Of a stretch of 64,000 nt of DNA, positions 35,482-44,192 are shown piece by piece. The notes under the pieces were generated by a model, which was given only the letters and a program-made list of their open reading frames with translations, made no database searches and was not told the origin of the DNA. Where the stretch lies: contig JAEWIS010000014.1 in the NCBI GenBank assembly GCA_023386955.1, positions 116,281 to 180,280 of the forward strand, in the 5' to 3' direction. Position 1 is the stretch's first letter, and each line of letters starts with the position of its first letter. Position numbers and translations under genes: made by a program. Origin of the DNA: Bacillota bacterium. GTDB lineage: Bacteria; Bacillota; Bacilli; Paenibacillales; NBRC-103111.

Positions 35482-36532
35482 TAACCAGCTCTCCTTCCTC
35501 TTCACTCATCACCGGCGCGCGGATTTCGATCCGTGTTCCTTTGCCCGGAGCGGAAACAATGTTCAGCGAACCGCCGATTTCAGTGACTCTCTCCCGCATG
35601 GACATCAGCCCGTAGGAGGCATGTTTCTCCTCATCCGGGGAGAACCCGACACCATTGTCCCGCACAGATAACCGGACAAGGTCAGCGGGACACTGCAGCT
35701 TAATTTCCATCTGGGTTGCCTTGGAATGGCGCAGGGTATTGGACAACGCCTCCTGCACAATCCGGAACAGCTGATCCTCAATCCCCTTGGGCAGCTGGAG
35801 CTCCTCATCCATTTCATATGTAATATCTATGGGCACCTTGGCCTGAAGCTCCGCCAGCAGCTCCCGCAGTCCTTGGGCAAGCCGCTTGCCCTCCAGATGC
35901 ACAGGCCGCAGATGAAGCAACAAAGCCCTCATTTCCGATTGGGCCACAGAGGACATTTCCTCAATCAGGTGAATCTGCCGTTTCGCTTTTTCAAAATCCT
36001 TCTCCAGTGTTCGCCCCACCGCCGTAGCCGTCATGGAAATGGCAAACAGCTGCTGGCTGACCGCATCATGAAGATCCCGGGCCAGACGCTGCCGTTCCTC
36101 CACCACTGCAGAATACCGCGCTTTTTCCGCCAGCTCCGCATTGTTGGTGGACAACCGCTGGAGGGAAGATACCTGCTCCTCCCACTTCCGGGACATCCGG
36201 TTCAGCTGTTGACCCAAACGGCCAATCTCATCCTCACCCAGATACGGCACCGCACGGGAAAGATTCCCCTTCTCCAGGAGCATCATCACGTCCTGAAGCT
36301 GCTCCAGCCGGGCAGAATTACGATGGCTGGACCAAAAGCCGTACGCCCCGCCGACCAGCACGGAGGCGCCCGCCATTCCCAAAAACAGCTTCACCGCCTC
36401 TCCCCACGAGGAGAAATCCTTCAGAAACCCGTATATATAAAGAAAGTACAGCGCAAGCCCCAACAACGCCAGACTGAATACAATGGATTCGCCCATGCTG
36501 CGCCAAATCATATTGGTCAGTCGTTTGCCCAC
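35453..36532 (-). CDS. liaS: LiaS-type sensor histidine kinase
   Basis: This 359-residue kinase has two membrane segments at about residues 14-34 and 45-65 with almost no external loop, the mark of intramembrane-sensing kinases. A HAMP-like linker follows, then a HisKA-3 box RQRLARDLHDAVSQQLFAIS with the phosphorylated His near residue 160. The ATPase ends with VRDNGVGFSPDEEKHASYGL. It detects cell-envelope stress, normally held in check by LiaF. A GTG start has GGAGGGG six bases upstream. Unusually, the dispersed element copy at 36564 separates it from liaF. Confidence 0.93.
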   Translation of the reverse strand: MGKRLTNMIWRSMGESIVFSLALLGLALYFLYIYGFLKDFSSWGEAVKLFLGMAGASVLVGGAYGFWSSHRNSARLEQLQDVMMLLEKGNLSRAVPYLGEDEIGRLGQQLNRMSRKWEEQVSSLQRLSTNNAELAEKARYSAVVEERQRLARDLHDAVSQQLFAISMTATAVGRTLEKDFEKAKRQIHLIEEMSSVAQSEMRALLLHLRPVHLEGKRLAQGLRELLAELQAKVPIDITYEMDEELQLPKGIEDQLFRIVQEALSNTLRHSKATQMEIKLQCPADLVRLSVRDNGVGFSPDEEKHASYGLMSMRERVTEIGGSLNIVSAPGKGTRIEIRAPVMSEEEGELVNGRTSGRVH

Positions 36533-36563
36533 GGGCGTCCCCTCCTGAACATTACCGAATGTT

Positions 36564-36725
36564 AGGCCGTGTCTGAAAACTCGTTGCGGGCATCTTTCAC
36601 TGCCTTTTCGCCCCTTGCTTCGTCACTTCCGCTTGACGTACCCCCGGTACGCCTTCGCGAAAGTTCCTTGCTATGGACGAAAATTCCGTAAAATCTGCTC
36701 CCCTCGGAGTTTTCAGACACGCCCT
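36564..36725 (-). repeat. Dispersed intergenic element, full-length copy 2
   Basis: The element runs from AGGCCGTGTCTGAAAACTC to GAGTTTTCAGACACGCCCT and is in the opposite orientation to the copy at 4956-5119. Both copies share the interior GTACCGGGGGTAC palindrome and flanking stretches such as GTCAAG-GGAAGT. It fills almost the whole gap between liaF and liaS, which are normally co-transcribed. Confidence 0.88.
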
Positions 36726-36731
36726 ATTCAA

Positions 36732-37400
36732 TTACAACACCTTAATGTCAATATCTCCTACGAGATAGGAAACAATTAGTTTCACCTTCGTATCCGCCGT
36801 ATCATAATGCGGTGACTGCCAATAAATCTTGTTCATTGTGCCGGACTCCCGTTGACTGCCCACCCGCATCTGTCCGAACAGCACCGAGCTTTCGATGGAA
36901 ACAGCCATATCCTCGGGGAAATACAGATCAATATCGCCGATCATCCCCTGCAGGACCAGGGTGGTTTCCGGCTCCTCCGGAATCGCCAGGGTGAAGTCCA
37001 GACTCAGCTCGCCGATCACACACCATAAGCTGAGACTCCGGAGAATCCAGGCCTCCTTATTCCGCTTCTGGCTTTCAATCAGCCGGGTCCGTTGAATGGC
37101 CCCTGTTTCACCGTGCATTTCCTTGCTTTTGATATAAAAATACCCCAGGGAGATCAAAATCAGAGCCATAATTACGACAAAATGGCTGCCCACCAGAATA
37201 AAGCCGCCGATACAAAGCAGCACATACCCCTTCCGGCGGATACCGTGGCGGATGCAGTAGACACCCAGTAACACCATAAACAGGGAGATCACAGTTGCAG
37301 GAGTGGCGACAACTTTGCTGAGGAGCACAAAAACACCCGCTCCGATTAATAAGAGATAGGTATTCCGGCCCTTGTTATAGTTTGGCTGCCTGCTGTCCAT
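36732..37400 (-). CDS. liaF: LiaF-type envelope-stress regulator
   Basis: This 222-residue protein has four N-terminal membrane segments at about residues 15-105 and a C-terminal beta-rich LiaF domain (CVIGELSLDFTLAIPEEPET onward). In Bacillus subtilis LiaF inhibits LiaS in the absence of stress. The stop lies only seven bases from the dispersed element. A hairpin upstream at 37456 separates it from the pspA gene, so it may be expressed by read-through or from its own promoter. Confidence 0.9.
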   Translation of the reverse strand: MDSRQPNYNKGRNTYLLLIGAGVFVLLSKVVATPATVISLFMVLLGVYCIRHGIRRKGYVLLCIGGFILVGSHFVVIMALILISLGYFYIKSKEMHGETGAIQRTRLIESQKRNKEAWILRSLSLWCVIGELSLDFTLAIPEEPETTLVLQGMIGDIDLYFPEDMAVSIESSVLFGQMRVGSQRESGTMNKIYWQSPHYDTADTKVKLIVSYLVGDIDIKVL

Positions 37401-37455
37401 AAGTGTCGCACCTCCCTGCGGCCCGCCCTGTAGTCAATGGCCCCCCCCGAAGAAA

Positions 37456-37491
37456 AAAGCCATGGGCTTGGCAGTTGGCCCTATGGCTTTT
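37456..37491 (-). terminator. Hairpin between pspA and liaF (partial terminator)
   Basis: AAAAGCCAT pairs with ATGGCTTTT, with further GGGC/GCCC pairing, and T-rich ends. Located inside the stress operon, it probably reduces transcription into liaFSR relative to the PspA genes. Confidence 0.7.
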
Positions 37492-37561
37492 CCTTGAATT
37501 AGAATATCATATTTCGTGGGGGCAAGAATAGCTGATTTTTTAAGAATACTTGAATCTTGCC

Positions 37562-38263
37562 TTATTCCCCTGCTGCTTCATCCTTAGCGGGACCCGCCAA
37601 CTTTTGCTTCAGGGCTTCCAATTGCTCGTTGACCTTCTCTTGTTTGGCCAGATCAACAGTGGTGTAGGATGCAACACCGGCGCTGGACAGGTACGGCTTG
37701 CCGGCAATTTCAGCCTCGGCTTCCAACTGCATGATCTTCTCTTCCATACGGTGGAATCCTCTGGAGGCGTTGCCGCCCTCAATGGTGTTGTGGTTGGTCA
37801 CTTGGGCCATTTGCTTCTTGGCCTTGGCCAATTGCACACGGGAGATCAGCTCGTTGCGCTTGTTGCGCAGCTTGTAGAATTCATCCTTCATTTCATGCAG
37901 CTGACGGGTCAGCTCCTCGGCTTGAGCCTTGGATTGGGCATGCATTTCCAGATATTCATTGAGCTTTTGGTCATGGTACAGCTTCTCTTCCAAGGCTTGA
38001 CGGGCTACAGCTTCCTGCCCGTTCTTCAAGGCAGCGGCTGCTTGATTCTCACGCTCTGCACCCAGGCGGGAATGCTCAGCCACCCGTTGCTGGAGCTTGC
38101 GCTCATTGGCAATTTGCTTGGCAACTGTTACTTCCGCTGTGGCAATTTCCTCTTCCATGTCGCGGATGTACTGGTTCAGCATTACAATCGGATCCTCTAC
38201 CTTATCCAGCAACTCATTCATCGACGCCTTAGTCATATCCTTCAGTCTTGTAAATACACCCAT
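37562..38263 (-). CDS. PspA/IM30 family membrane-stress protein (LiaH-like), copy 1
   Basis: This 233-residue, almost entirely helical protein begins [20 protein letters not shown]. It carries the PspA/IM30 coiled coil through about residue 220, an ESCRT-III-like fold that coats stressed membranes. AAGGGAG lies nine bases before the ATG. It is the last of three stress effector genes and has the usual amphipathic N-terminal helix. A second, diverged PspA is encoded at 38735. Confidence 0.93.
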   Translation of the reverse strand: MGVFTRLKDMTKASMNELLDKVEDPIVMLNQYIRDMEEEIATAEVTVAKQIANERKLQQRVAEHSRLGAERENQAAAALKNGQEAVARQALEEKLYHDQKLNEYLEMHAQSKAQAEELTRQLHEMKDEFYKLRNKRNELISRVQLAKAKKQMAQVTNHNTIEGGNASRGFHRMEEKIMQLEAEAEIAGKPYLSSAGVASYTTVDLAKQEKVNEQLEALKQKLAGPAKDEAAGE

Positions 38264-38267
38264 TGTT

Positions 38268-38738
38268 TTATTCTCCCTTCTCGTATTTGGCCACTTTGGC
38301 CCGGAGTTCTTCGATTTCTTTCCACATGGCTTTCTTCTCTACATCCTTCATCATCTCATCGATGGAAGGGGCTGCAGGCTGTGCCTGCTGGGGAGCGGAC
38401 GGCCGGGCTGCATGAGCCGGACCGGTGTGATAAGGGTCTTGGGGACGGGCAGGACCGGATTGGTAAGCACCGCCTTGATAAGGTCCGCCGTAGGTATTGC
38501 CGTAGTAGCCTTGACCACCGCCGGGCGGGTACATCGGAGGAGGGGGATTAAACCCTGGCTCCTTCGGAATGACCAGACTTGCGATAATATAGATGGGAAT
38601 CACGGTGCCGCCGGAGAAAAAGGTCGTTATCACCACCACCAGACGCAGAATGGTGGAATCGACATTCAGCTGCTCGGCAAGGCCGCCGCACAAGCCTGTG
38701 AGCTTGCTGTCCCTTCTGGACCGGTACAGTTTTGTCAT
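38268..38738 (-). CDS. PspC-domain membrane protein with Pro/Gly/Tyr-rich tail
   Basis: The 156-residue protein starts [20 protein letters not shown], the PspC domain start. One membrane helix follows at about residues 33-58 ([20 protein letters not shown]), then a disordered stretch rich in Pro, Gly, Tyr and Gln and a final short coiled coil ([20 protein letters not shown]). PspC proteins sense or transmit membrane stress to PspA. The ATG overlaps the TGA of the upstream pspA (ATGA), so the two are coupled. The long tail could tether PspA. Confidence 0.88.
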   Translation of the reverse strand: MTKLYRSRRDSKLTGLCGGLAEQLNVDSTILRLVVVITTFFSGGTVIPIYIIASLVIPKEPGFNPPPPMYPPGGGQGYYGNTYGGPYQGGAYQSGPARPQDPYHTGPAHAARPSAPQQAQPAAPSIDEMMKDVEKKAMWKEIEELRAKVAKYEKGE

Positions 38739-39415
38739 GATTTGTCCCAACCTTCCTTTTCCAGCTTGCTCTTCAGCTTTTCCATCTCCACGTCCAGCGC
38801 GGATTGGACAGCTGCTCCTGCGGTATACAGGAAATCGCGGCCGGCCTGGCGGATTTCCCGCAGGGTTTTGGCCTCCATCTCCATATCGGAGACCTTATCC
38901 TCCAGCCGGGCGAACATCCGGGGCGTATCTCCCGTTTGTCTGCCCGCCATTCTGGCGTTCAGCTGCTGCTGCAGCCGCAGGGTTTCCAGACGAGCCTGGT
39001 AATAGCTGCGTTTTGCCGCTACTTCCTGATAATCGGCTTTCAACTGATTCAGCTGATCCTGCAGCTCCAGGATGGCGTTTTTGCTGTCCTCATACAAGCC
39101 GCGGTACTGCTCCGCTTTTTCCTCGTGAAGCATTTTTTCTTGGAGGGCCAGCTTGGCTACTGCCTCTTCCCCGGCCTTCAATGCGATCAGCGCCTGCTGC
39201 TCCCGCTTATCCCGCATTTGCTCCGCCGCGGTCAGCTGCTGCCGCAGCCCCTGAGCATGGTTCAAACATTGCATGTATAAACGCTCGGATTCGTCAATCT
39301 GTTCTTTCTGGCTGTACAGGTACCGGTCAATCAGTTTTACCGGATCTTCCGCCTGCTCCAGCATTTCATTCAGCGTGGCTACGCTAATATCCCGGACCCG
39401 CTTCATAATGCTCAT
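38735..39415 (-). CDS. PspA/IM30 family membrane-stress protein, copy 2
   Basis: This 226-residue helical protein starts MSIMKRVRDISVATLNEMLE, an IM30-type amphipathic N-terminal helix, followed by long coiled coils rich in Glu, Gln and Leu. It is only moderately similar to the copy at 37562 and lacks the Ala-rich C-terminal tail of that copy. AAGGAGG lies ten bases before the ATG. It is the second gene of the operon, after a LiaI-like membrane protein, and is coupled to the PspC gene. Confidence 0.92.
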   Translation of the reverse strand: MSIMKRVRDISVATLNEMLEQAEDPVKLIDRYLYSQKEQIDESERLYMQCLNHAQGLRQQLTAAEQMRDKREQQALIALKAGEEAVAKLALQEKMLHEEKAEQYRGLYEDSKNAILELQDQLNQLKADYQEVAAKRSYYQARLETLRLQQQLNARMAGRQTGDTPRMFARLEDKVSDMEMEAKTLREIRQAGRDFLYTAGAAVQSALDVEMEKLKSKLEKEGWDKS

Positions 39416-39452
39416 CTGTTCGTTGCCTCCTTGCCTCTATAGTCTATAATCA

Positions 39453-39746
39453 TTAAATCATGGGGCGGTTGCGCTTCAGAAGAGATACTCCGTAGCCGAT
39501 TAATGCAATCGCCAGCACCAGGCCGATAATCCAGGAGAGCTTGCTCATCAGCACCAGACCGCCGATGATCAGAATCACCCACCCTATAAACTTGCTGCCG
39601 TTTTTGACACTGTAGAAACCCAGAGCCACCATGGCGGCTGCGATGATGAAGCCGGCGATATTGCCTAAGCCCAGCCTGCCTACCAGAATCAAGGCGCCGC
39701 AGGCGATAAGGAGAATGGCGAACCCGCTACCTCCGTTTCGTTTCAT
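39453..39746 (-). CDS. Small LiaI/LiaF-like membrane protein, operon leader
   Basis: This 97-residue protein has about four short hydrophobic segments (FAILLIACGALILVG, IAGFIIAAAMVALGFYS, FIGWVILIIGGLVLM, IIGLVLAIALIGYG) and basic ends. It matches the LiaI/LiaF-like transmembrane domain. It probably anchors PspA or LiaH at the membrane. AAAGGGGTG lies eight bases before the ATG. It is the first gene of a seven-gene leftward set ending with liaR. Confidence 0.82.
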   Translation of the reverse strand: MKRNGGSGFAILLIACGALILVGRLGLGNIAGFIIAAAMVALGFYSVKNGSKFIGWVILIIGGLVLMSKLSWIIGLVLAIALIGYGVSLLKRNRPMI

Positions 39747-39988
39747 TTGTCGTTCACCCCTTTCGTTTATGTCCTTGTGTTGTTCATGTCTTTATTTTAG
39801 GCTATACCGGCTTTCTCCAAAACGGACCCGCGACTGTTTTTCGGACTGGACCTAAGTCGGGGACCGGCACCGCCTCAAGGATAAGCCGGGGACAGGCCCT
39901 GGCCGGACCCGGATGCGCGGGATGCATATTCAGCCTGCGGCAGGCGAACATTAACCCTATCCTGCAAGCGGAAGGAGGGAGTGTCCAT

Positions 39989-40144
39989 ATGCCGGAAAAC
40001 AAGGTCCACCAAGGCAATTACAAGGGAACAGGCCGGATGAAAGCGGAGAATCAGGATATGGAGTTTGTGAACGATACGCTTCAAGTCGGCGCCGACAAGA
40101 ATGCCTTCAAGGATGCGGACAAGAACCGGATTCGGAAGAAATAA
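39989..40144 (+). CDS. Small acidic/basic hydrophilic protein, 51 aa
   Basis: I do not recognise this protein. It starts MPENKVHQGNYKGTGRMKAE, ends with a Lys/Arg cluster (KNRIRKK), and is highly hydrophilic with no membrane segment. GGAGGG lies eight bases before the ATG, which makes it more credible than the larger overlapping frames on the other strand. The composition resembles small spore-core proteins, but no family signature is visible. Confidence 0.6.
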   Translation: MPENKVHQGNYKGTGRMKAENQDMEFVNDTLQVGADKNAFKDADKNRIRKK

Positions 40145-40366
40145 AGCTTCTCGGAGAATGCCGGCCTGCCCGGCCCTGCCCGCCTCTCGCGGCTTAGCCG
40201 GAGGCGGTTTAGGCAAGGTAGACATAAAAGCGCTTACGCAATGACTCTTGTTCGACATACTCCGACGTCCAGGGTGGAGGGGAAACCGCCGCTTTATCCT
40301 CAGTATGCTGACTATAGCCCCATCGTTACTGCGTTACCGCATGCCTCCAACACTCTTCCAAACCGC

Positions 40367-40549
40367 TAACGGAACTATCCGACCCTTACAATGTAAAATC
40401 GGGACCTTTAGAAAAATAACGGAACCCAGCGACTCTTAGAGTAACAAATTGCCGTCATTGAACAGCTATTTGTCTGCTAAGTGCTTCTGGGTTCCGTTAA
40501 CATTACAAACCATCTGTTTTGGGCTTTTAAGTGTCGCTAAGTTCCGTTA
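40367..40549. repeat. Nested palindromic element with TAACGGAAC arms
   Basis: Outer arms TAACGGAACT (40367-40376) and AGTTCCGTTA (40540-40549) enclose inner arms TAACGGAACCCAG (40417-40429) and CTGGGTTCCGTTA (40487-40499), all perfect. It lies in the 40145-40616 gap, which holds no supported gene. The same arm word is used four times in symmetric order. Confidence 0.75.
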
Positions 40550-40616
40550 CAGCCGGAACCCGGGGGCTTCCAGTCTGTTTCGTTCCACTACAACGGTCTG
40601 CCCCGCTCCCCGCGTC

Positions 40617-41168
40617 CTACTCCATCGGCCGCGCATACTCCCAACGGCTCGCATACTCCTCCAGCAACGGATGCCGGGCACCCGCAGCCGGTGGAGCAAC
40701 AACCAGGCGCAGCTGGCGGATCCATTCCTTGAAGGAATCATACCCCGCCCACTTTAGCGCCAGCCTCTCCGGCATCCACACAAAAAAGGGACCGCGGTGC
40801 TTCTCCGTAAGAAAAGCCAACGCCGTATCCACAGGCGTATACTTCTTCCGCTTCCCCTCCCACTGATCCAGAAGGGCCCGGGCTCCCGCAGGCAGATATG
40901 GCTCCGCTTCCTCCATGGCCGCCTCCAGCTCCTGAACCCGCCGGTAATAAGGAGAAAGCTCCGCAAGTCCCATCCGGCGCCCCGTCTCTTCGTGGATGGG
41001 ATAGAGCACAATCCGGTCGAAGCCCCGCAGTCCGGCAAAGCGGTAAACCTCCGCCAGCCCGGTGACGGCTATATCCGTGAAATCCCCGTATACGATCAGT
41101 GTCCCGGTTCTAACCTCTTGCGGCGGCTCATAACCAAAAGGGACCTGTTTGTTTTCGTTGGCCACCAT
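40617..41168 (-). CDS. Hypothetical protein, 183 aa
   Basis: I do not recognise this protein. It is soluble, with an alpha/beta feel: LIVYGDFTDIAVTGLAEVYR near residue 24, then YPIHEETGRRMGLAELSPYY, and a later WMPERLALKWAGYDSFKEW segment. The C-terminus has a run ending PLLEEYASRWEYARPME. GGAGGGG precedes the ATG by only two bases, so the GTG one codon later is a possible start. It follows the Eis-like acetyltransferase gene by 32 bases on the same strand and is probably co-transcribed. Confidence 0.6.
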   Translation of the reverse strand: MVANENKQVPFGYEPPQEVRTGTLIVYGDFTDIAVTGLAEVYRFAGLRGFDRIVLYPIHEETGRRMGLAELSPYYRRVQELEAAMEEAEPYLPAGARALLDQWEGKRKKYTPVDTALAFLTEKHRGPFFVWMPERLALKWAGYDSFKEWIRQLRLVVAPPAAGARHPLLEEYASRWEYARPME

Positions 41169-41200
41169 TTCCCCTCCATTCCTGGATTAATCGGATGCCG

Positions 41201-42400
41201 TCAGAAAAAGTCCAGCAAAAAGGGCTGTCCATCCGGCAAAGCGGCTTCCAACAGCTCCAGTTGGCTGGGGTCGCCTGTCAATAAACCATGCTCATACCAA
41301 AAGGAGGGCCGCTCATAACCCAGCAGCATGGAAGTGAGAATGCCGATCCCGCAGGACAGTCCTTCACCCTCCGCGCTTTCCCCGCCAATGGATCCCCGCC
41401 GAACCTTGGGTCCAGGGCCTTGCTCCTCCGTACGCACCGTATAACTGCCTTCATTCCATGGGGCTTGCTCATCGCGGATATGGAGCTTCAGTTCCCCTGC
41501 ACCTCCCGGCCGGAAAGCATAGCCGTTCAGAAAAGCCTCGGCATCCACCAGCCTTGCCATAGAATACGGCACCGTTTCGTGGCTGATGCGCGGATCCTTA
41601 AGCAGCGAAGCCAGCCTGTCTGCCGGATGAGCCATCTTCAGCACAACCTTGCCTTGGCTGCCCAGCATGGAATCATGATCGGCTACGAAATTCCATAAGC
41701 CCCTATAGGCTTCCCCGTCCAGGGCTACCCATTCCTGGATTGTTAAGATGCTGTCTGCCACCTTGTAGAGCATATATCCTGTTGCGCGCCCGTCTCTGTC
41801 ACAATAAACAGCTCCTAAGCCCCCTTGGTTTTTCCGAGCCAATACCCCTTCCACCCACCATTTGCGGGTGCGGACCATCATGCCGTTATGGCGTGCGGCG
41901 TAAGCCTCATAAACCGGCGCCAATACCTCCAGGTCAACGGTACGTTTGATCCGTCCGGAAGCCGCCGGAAACCGGGGCAGCTGGTGGGGGGCCAGCTCGT
42001 ATTTCTTGTATTCGGTATTGGCTTCCCAGCCGAATCTCCGGTAAAACTCGAACTTGAAGGGATGGAGCATAGAGATGGTTTGGCCTTGTTCTTTCATTAC
42101 CCGCAGCGAATGGGTGAGCAGGTCCGCCACTCTGCCGCCACGGCGTTTCTCCGGCCAGGTGGCAACAGCGGCGATTCCACCCATAGCCAGCGGCCTGCCG
42201 CCCACATAAATCTCCATAGGCAAAAGCATCAGCTTCGCTTCCAGCCCATCCTCCCCATAACAACCCCAGTTCTCAGAGGGCATCAAAGTTGCGGCCCGTT
42301 TAGCCCGCTCCTCAGGTGTCAACGTGTACTGAAATGCAAAAGAGGAAAGACGTGAGTATTCCTCCCTTTCATCCTCCTGCATCTGGCGAATCTGTCTCAT
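41201..42400 (-). CDS. Eis-like GNAT acetyltransferase
   Basis: This 399-residue protein has the three-part layout of the Eis family. An N-terminal GNAT domain carries the acetyl-CoA loop EKRRGGRVADLLTHSLRVM near residue 85, a second GNAT-like domain follows, and the C-terminus is SCP2-like. Eis proteins acetylate amines at several positions, including aminoglycosides in mycobacteria; the substrate here is unknown. The ATG at 42400 has GGAGG seven bases upstream, while the longer frame adds 16 residues without one. It shares a transcript with the 183-residue gene downstream. Confidence 0.82.
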   Translation of the reverse strand: MRQIRQMQEDEREEYSRLSSFAFQYTLTPEERAKRAATLMPSENWGCYGEDGLEAKLMLLPMEIYVGGRPLAMGGIAAVATWPEKRRGGRVADLLTHSLRVMKEQGQTISMLHPFKFEFYRRFGWEANTEYKKYELAPHQLPRFPAASGRIKRTVDLEVLAPVYEAYAARHNGMMVRTRKWWVEGVLARKNQGGLGAVYCDRDGRATGYMLYKVADSILTIQEWVALDGEAYRGLWNFVADHDSMLGSQGKVVLKMAHPADRLASLLKDPRISHETVPYSMARLVDAEAFLNGYAFRPGGAGELKLHIRDEQAPWNEGSYTVRTEEQGPGPKVRRGSIGGESAEGEGLSCGIGILTSMLLGYERPSFWYEHGLLTGDPSQLELLEAALPDGQPFLLDFF

Positions 42401-42539
42401 TCCTTGTCCTCCAATCGGTTTGCCAAAACATTGGCGCAATCCGGGCATACGTCCATACCACCCAGCGGCCCCGGCATATAGTGTATTATTCGTTTCCGCA
42501 TTACCCCCGCTTGAAACTCTTGAGGGGAGGTGAACAACA

Positions 42540-42659
42540 ATGGGTTATGCTGCTGCAGCTGCAGGTTGCGGTCCCGTAGGTGGCGGTTTTACCACTACTG
42601 GCGTTATTCTGGTGCTCTTCATTTTGCTGGTGATCATCAGCAGAGCATGGGTATTCTAA
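42540..42659 (+). CDS. YjcZ-family small sporulation protein
   Basis: This 39-residue protein starts MGYAAAAAGCGPVGGGFTTT and continues with one hydrophobic helix (GVILVLFILLVIISRAW). This layout, a Gly-rich head then a VLFILLVII helix, is typical of the YjcZ/YtzI small spore membrane proteins. GGGGAGG lies ten bases upstream. A strong terminator follows 22 bases after the stop. Confidence 0.8.
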   Translation: MGYAAAAAGCGPVGGGFTTTGVILVLFILLVIISRAWVF

Positions 42660-42681
42660 TCTGAATCTCCCTTCGCTTTTC

Positions 42682-42715
42682 AAAAAGCCTTTCGGCTAAT
42701 GCCGGAAGGCTTTTT
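42682..42715 (+). terminator. Terminator after the YjcZ-like gene
   Basis: AAAAAGCCTTTCGGC pairs with GCCGGAAGGCTTTTT around a TAAT loop. The T run is on the plus strand. Confidence 0.88.
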
Positions 42716-42718
42716 GCT

Positions 42719-42742
42719 AGGGCGTATTTGCAAACACGCCCT
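42719..42742. repeat. Dispersed element, minimal 24-bp copy
   Basis: AGGGCGTATTTG and CAAACACGCCCT are the terminal repeats of the dispersed element joined directly with no interior. It lies between the terminator and the moaA stop. Confidence 0.65.
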
Positions 42743-42745
42743 ATT

Positions 42746-43750
42746 TTATCCCCCGATCTGGGACATCCTCCGCACCGTTGGGGTATGGGATGCCCCGGTA
42801 TCGGACATGGCCAGAGCCATCTCATGGTTTTCAGGTTTGGTCGCCAGCGCCTTGCGGATCAGTGTACGGAGCGCTTCGTCATCTCCGATGCTGCTTCTTA
42901 CATGGAATTCATCAGACCAATACAAACAGGGTTTGATATATCCGTCTGCAGTCAACCGCAGCCGGTTACAGGCCTGGCAGAAATGGTCGCTGACCGGATG
43001 GATCAGCCCAAAGGTACCCTCCGCCCCCTGAAGACGGTAATTCTCCGCAGGCCCATTGCCGGTTATACCCCCGGCAGGCTCCACAGCCAGGCCCAAGGCC
43101 TCCGCTTGGCGCAGCACCTCTTCCAGAGGCAGATATCCGGACTTCCAATCCTTCCCGCTGTGGCCGATAGGCATATATTCAATAAAACGGACATTCAGCT
43201 TGCGGTCCATGGTTAGCTTCAGGAAATCGGCGATCTCGTCGTCATTGACCCCTTTGACCAAAACCACATTCAGCTTCACGGGATCAAGCCCGGCCCGGAG
43301 AGCCGCGTCCACACTGGCCAGCACCTTCCGGATATCACCGCCTCTTGTGATCAGACGGAACCGGTCCTCCCGCAGGCTGTCCAGGCTGATGTTAATCCGG
43401 GTAAGCCCGGCCAGCTTTAAAGCTTCCGCTTTTTTCTCCAAAAAGATGCCGTTGGTCGTCAATCCGATATCCTCGATGCCGGGAACCGCCGCCAGCATGG
43501 CGACCAGCTCCGGCAAATCCTTGCGCAGCAGAGGCTCACCCCCGGTTAGCCGCAGCTTGCGGATGCCCATGCCGGCCAATACCCGGACAACCTCCCGGAT
43601 CTCCTCGGCCTGCAGAATGTTTTCCTCGGGTTCAAACTCCACACCCTCCTCCGGCATACAATACACACACCGCAGGTTGCAGCGGTCGGTTACGGATATC
43701 CGGATATAATCATGCTTGCGTCCGTGTTTATCCGTCAGCTGCTCCTCCAT
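42746..43750 (-). CDS. moaA: GTP 3',8-cyclase, molybdenum cofactor synthesis
   Basis: This 334-residue radical-SAM enzyme starts molybdopterin synthesis by converting GTP to 3',8-cyclo-GTP. The first cluster motif is CNLRCVYC near residues 24-31 and the second, C-terminal cluster Cys are in [18 protein letters not shown]. The protein ends with Gly-Gly, which is needed for activity. AGGAGG precedes the ATG at 43750; the longer frame reads through the next gene. It overlaps the LpdD-like gene by 23 bases. Confidence 0.95.
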   Translation of the reverse strand: MEEQLTDKHGRKHDYIRISVTDRCNLRCVYCMPEEGVEFEPEENILQAEEIREVVRVLAGMGIRKLRLTGGEPLLRKDLPELVAMLAAVPGIEDIGLTTNGIFLEKKAEALKLAGLTRINISLDSLREDRFRLITRGGDIRKVLASVDAALRAGLDPVKLNVVLVKGVNDDEIADFLKLTMDRKLNVRFIEYMPIGHSGKDWKSGYLPLEEVLRQAEALGLAVEPAGGITGNGPAENYRLQGAEGTFGLIHPVSDHFCQACNRLRLTADGYIKPCLYWSDEFHVRSSIGDDEALRTLIRKALATKPENHEMALAMSDTGASHTPTVRRMSQIGG

Positions 43751-44099
43751 GTCTCCACCTCCTGTCTCTAAGAATCTCCAGCTCCGCATGGAACAATGTC
43801 TTTGTTTCAGCCACCATAGCGCGGATTTCAGGCAAGGTGGCGTGGTCAATATGAATACCGGCCACCACCGTAACCGCTTTGCCCAGCGTGCTGCAGGCCA
43901 TATCCGCCAGCTCACGGGCAAGCTCGGCCTCCTTGTGGCCGGGCAGCCCGATGACCTCCGTATGGACACCGCCGCCTTCGGCGGGATACGAAACCGCTGT
44001 TGCACCGATATGGGCTTGTCCTCCGGTAACCAGCAGAATATAGTCCGCGCCGGCTTCGATGGTCCGCACAGACAGCCCGTAGAGATTGCGGATTGTCAT
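43728..44099 (-). CDS. LpdD-like (prenylated-flavin chaperone-like) protein
   Basis: The 123-residue protein has [20 protein letters not shown] near residue 20 and [19 protein letters not shown] near residue 49. The pattern resembles the LpdD-like domain found with UbiD-type decarboxylases and, as here, near cofactor genes. No UbiD or UbiX gene is in the window. It is translationally coupled to moaA. AAGGGG precedes the ATG by seven bases. The role is unknown; assistance to a redox or cofactor enzyme is an inference. Confidence 0.65.
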   Translation of the reverse strand: MTIRNLYGLSVRTIEAGADYILLVTGGQAHIGATAVSYPAEGGGVHTEVIGLPGHKEAELARELADMACSTLGKAVTVVAGIHIDHATLPEIRAMVAETKTLFHAELEILRDRRWRHGGAADG

Positions 44100-44143
44100 C
44101 TTCTGACCCCTTTAACGTTTTCATATGATTATAACAAACAAAA

Positions 44144-44167
44144 ACGCCGCCTGCATGCAGACGGCGT
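44144..44167 (-). terminator. Terminator of the HHE gene
   Basis: ACGCCG and CGGCGT flank an inner CTGCATGCAG palindrome. TTTTTG follows on the minus strand. Confidence 0.85.
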
Positions 44168-44192
44168 AACATTATGATCACATATCAGGACT

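Noticed and set aside
39802..40258. Two minus-strand frames of 71 and 127 codons
   Set aside because: The plus-strand 51-residue gene inside has a GGAGGG site at correct spacing, whereas these have none.
40248..40866. Plus-strand frames across the TAACGGAAC element
   Set aside because: They overlap palindromes and the antisense of the 183-residue gene, with no ribosome site.
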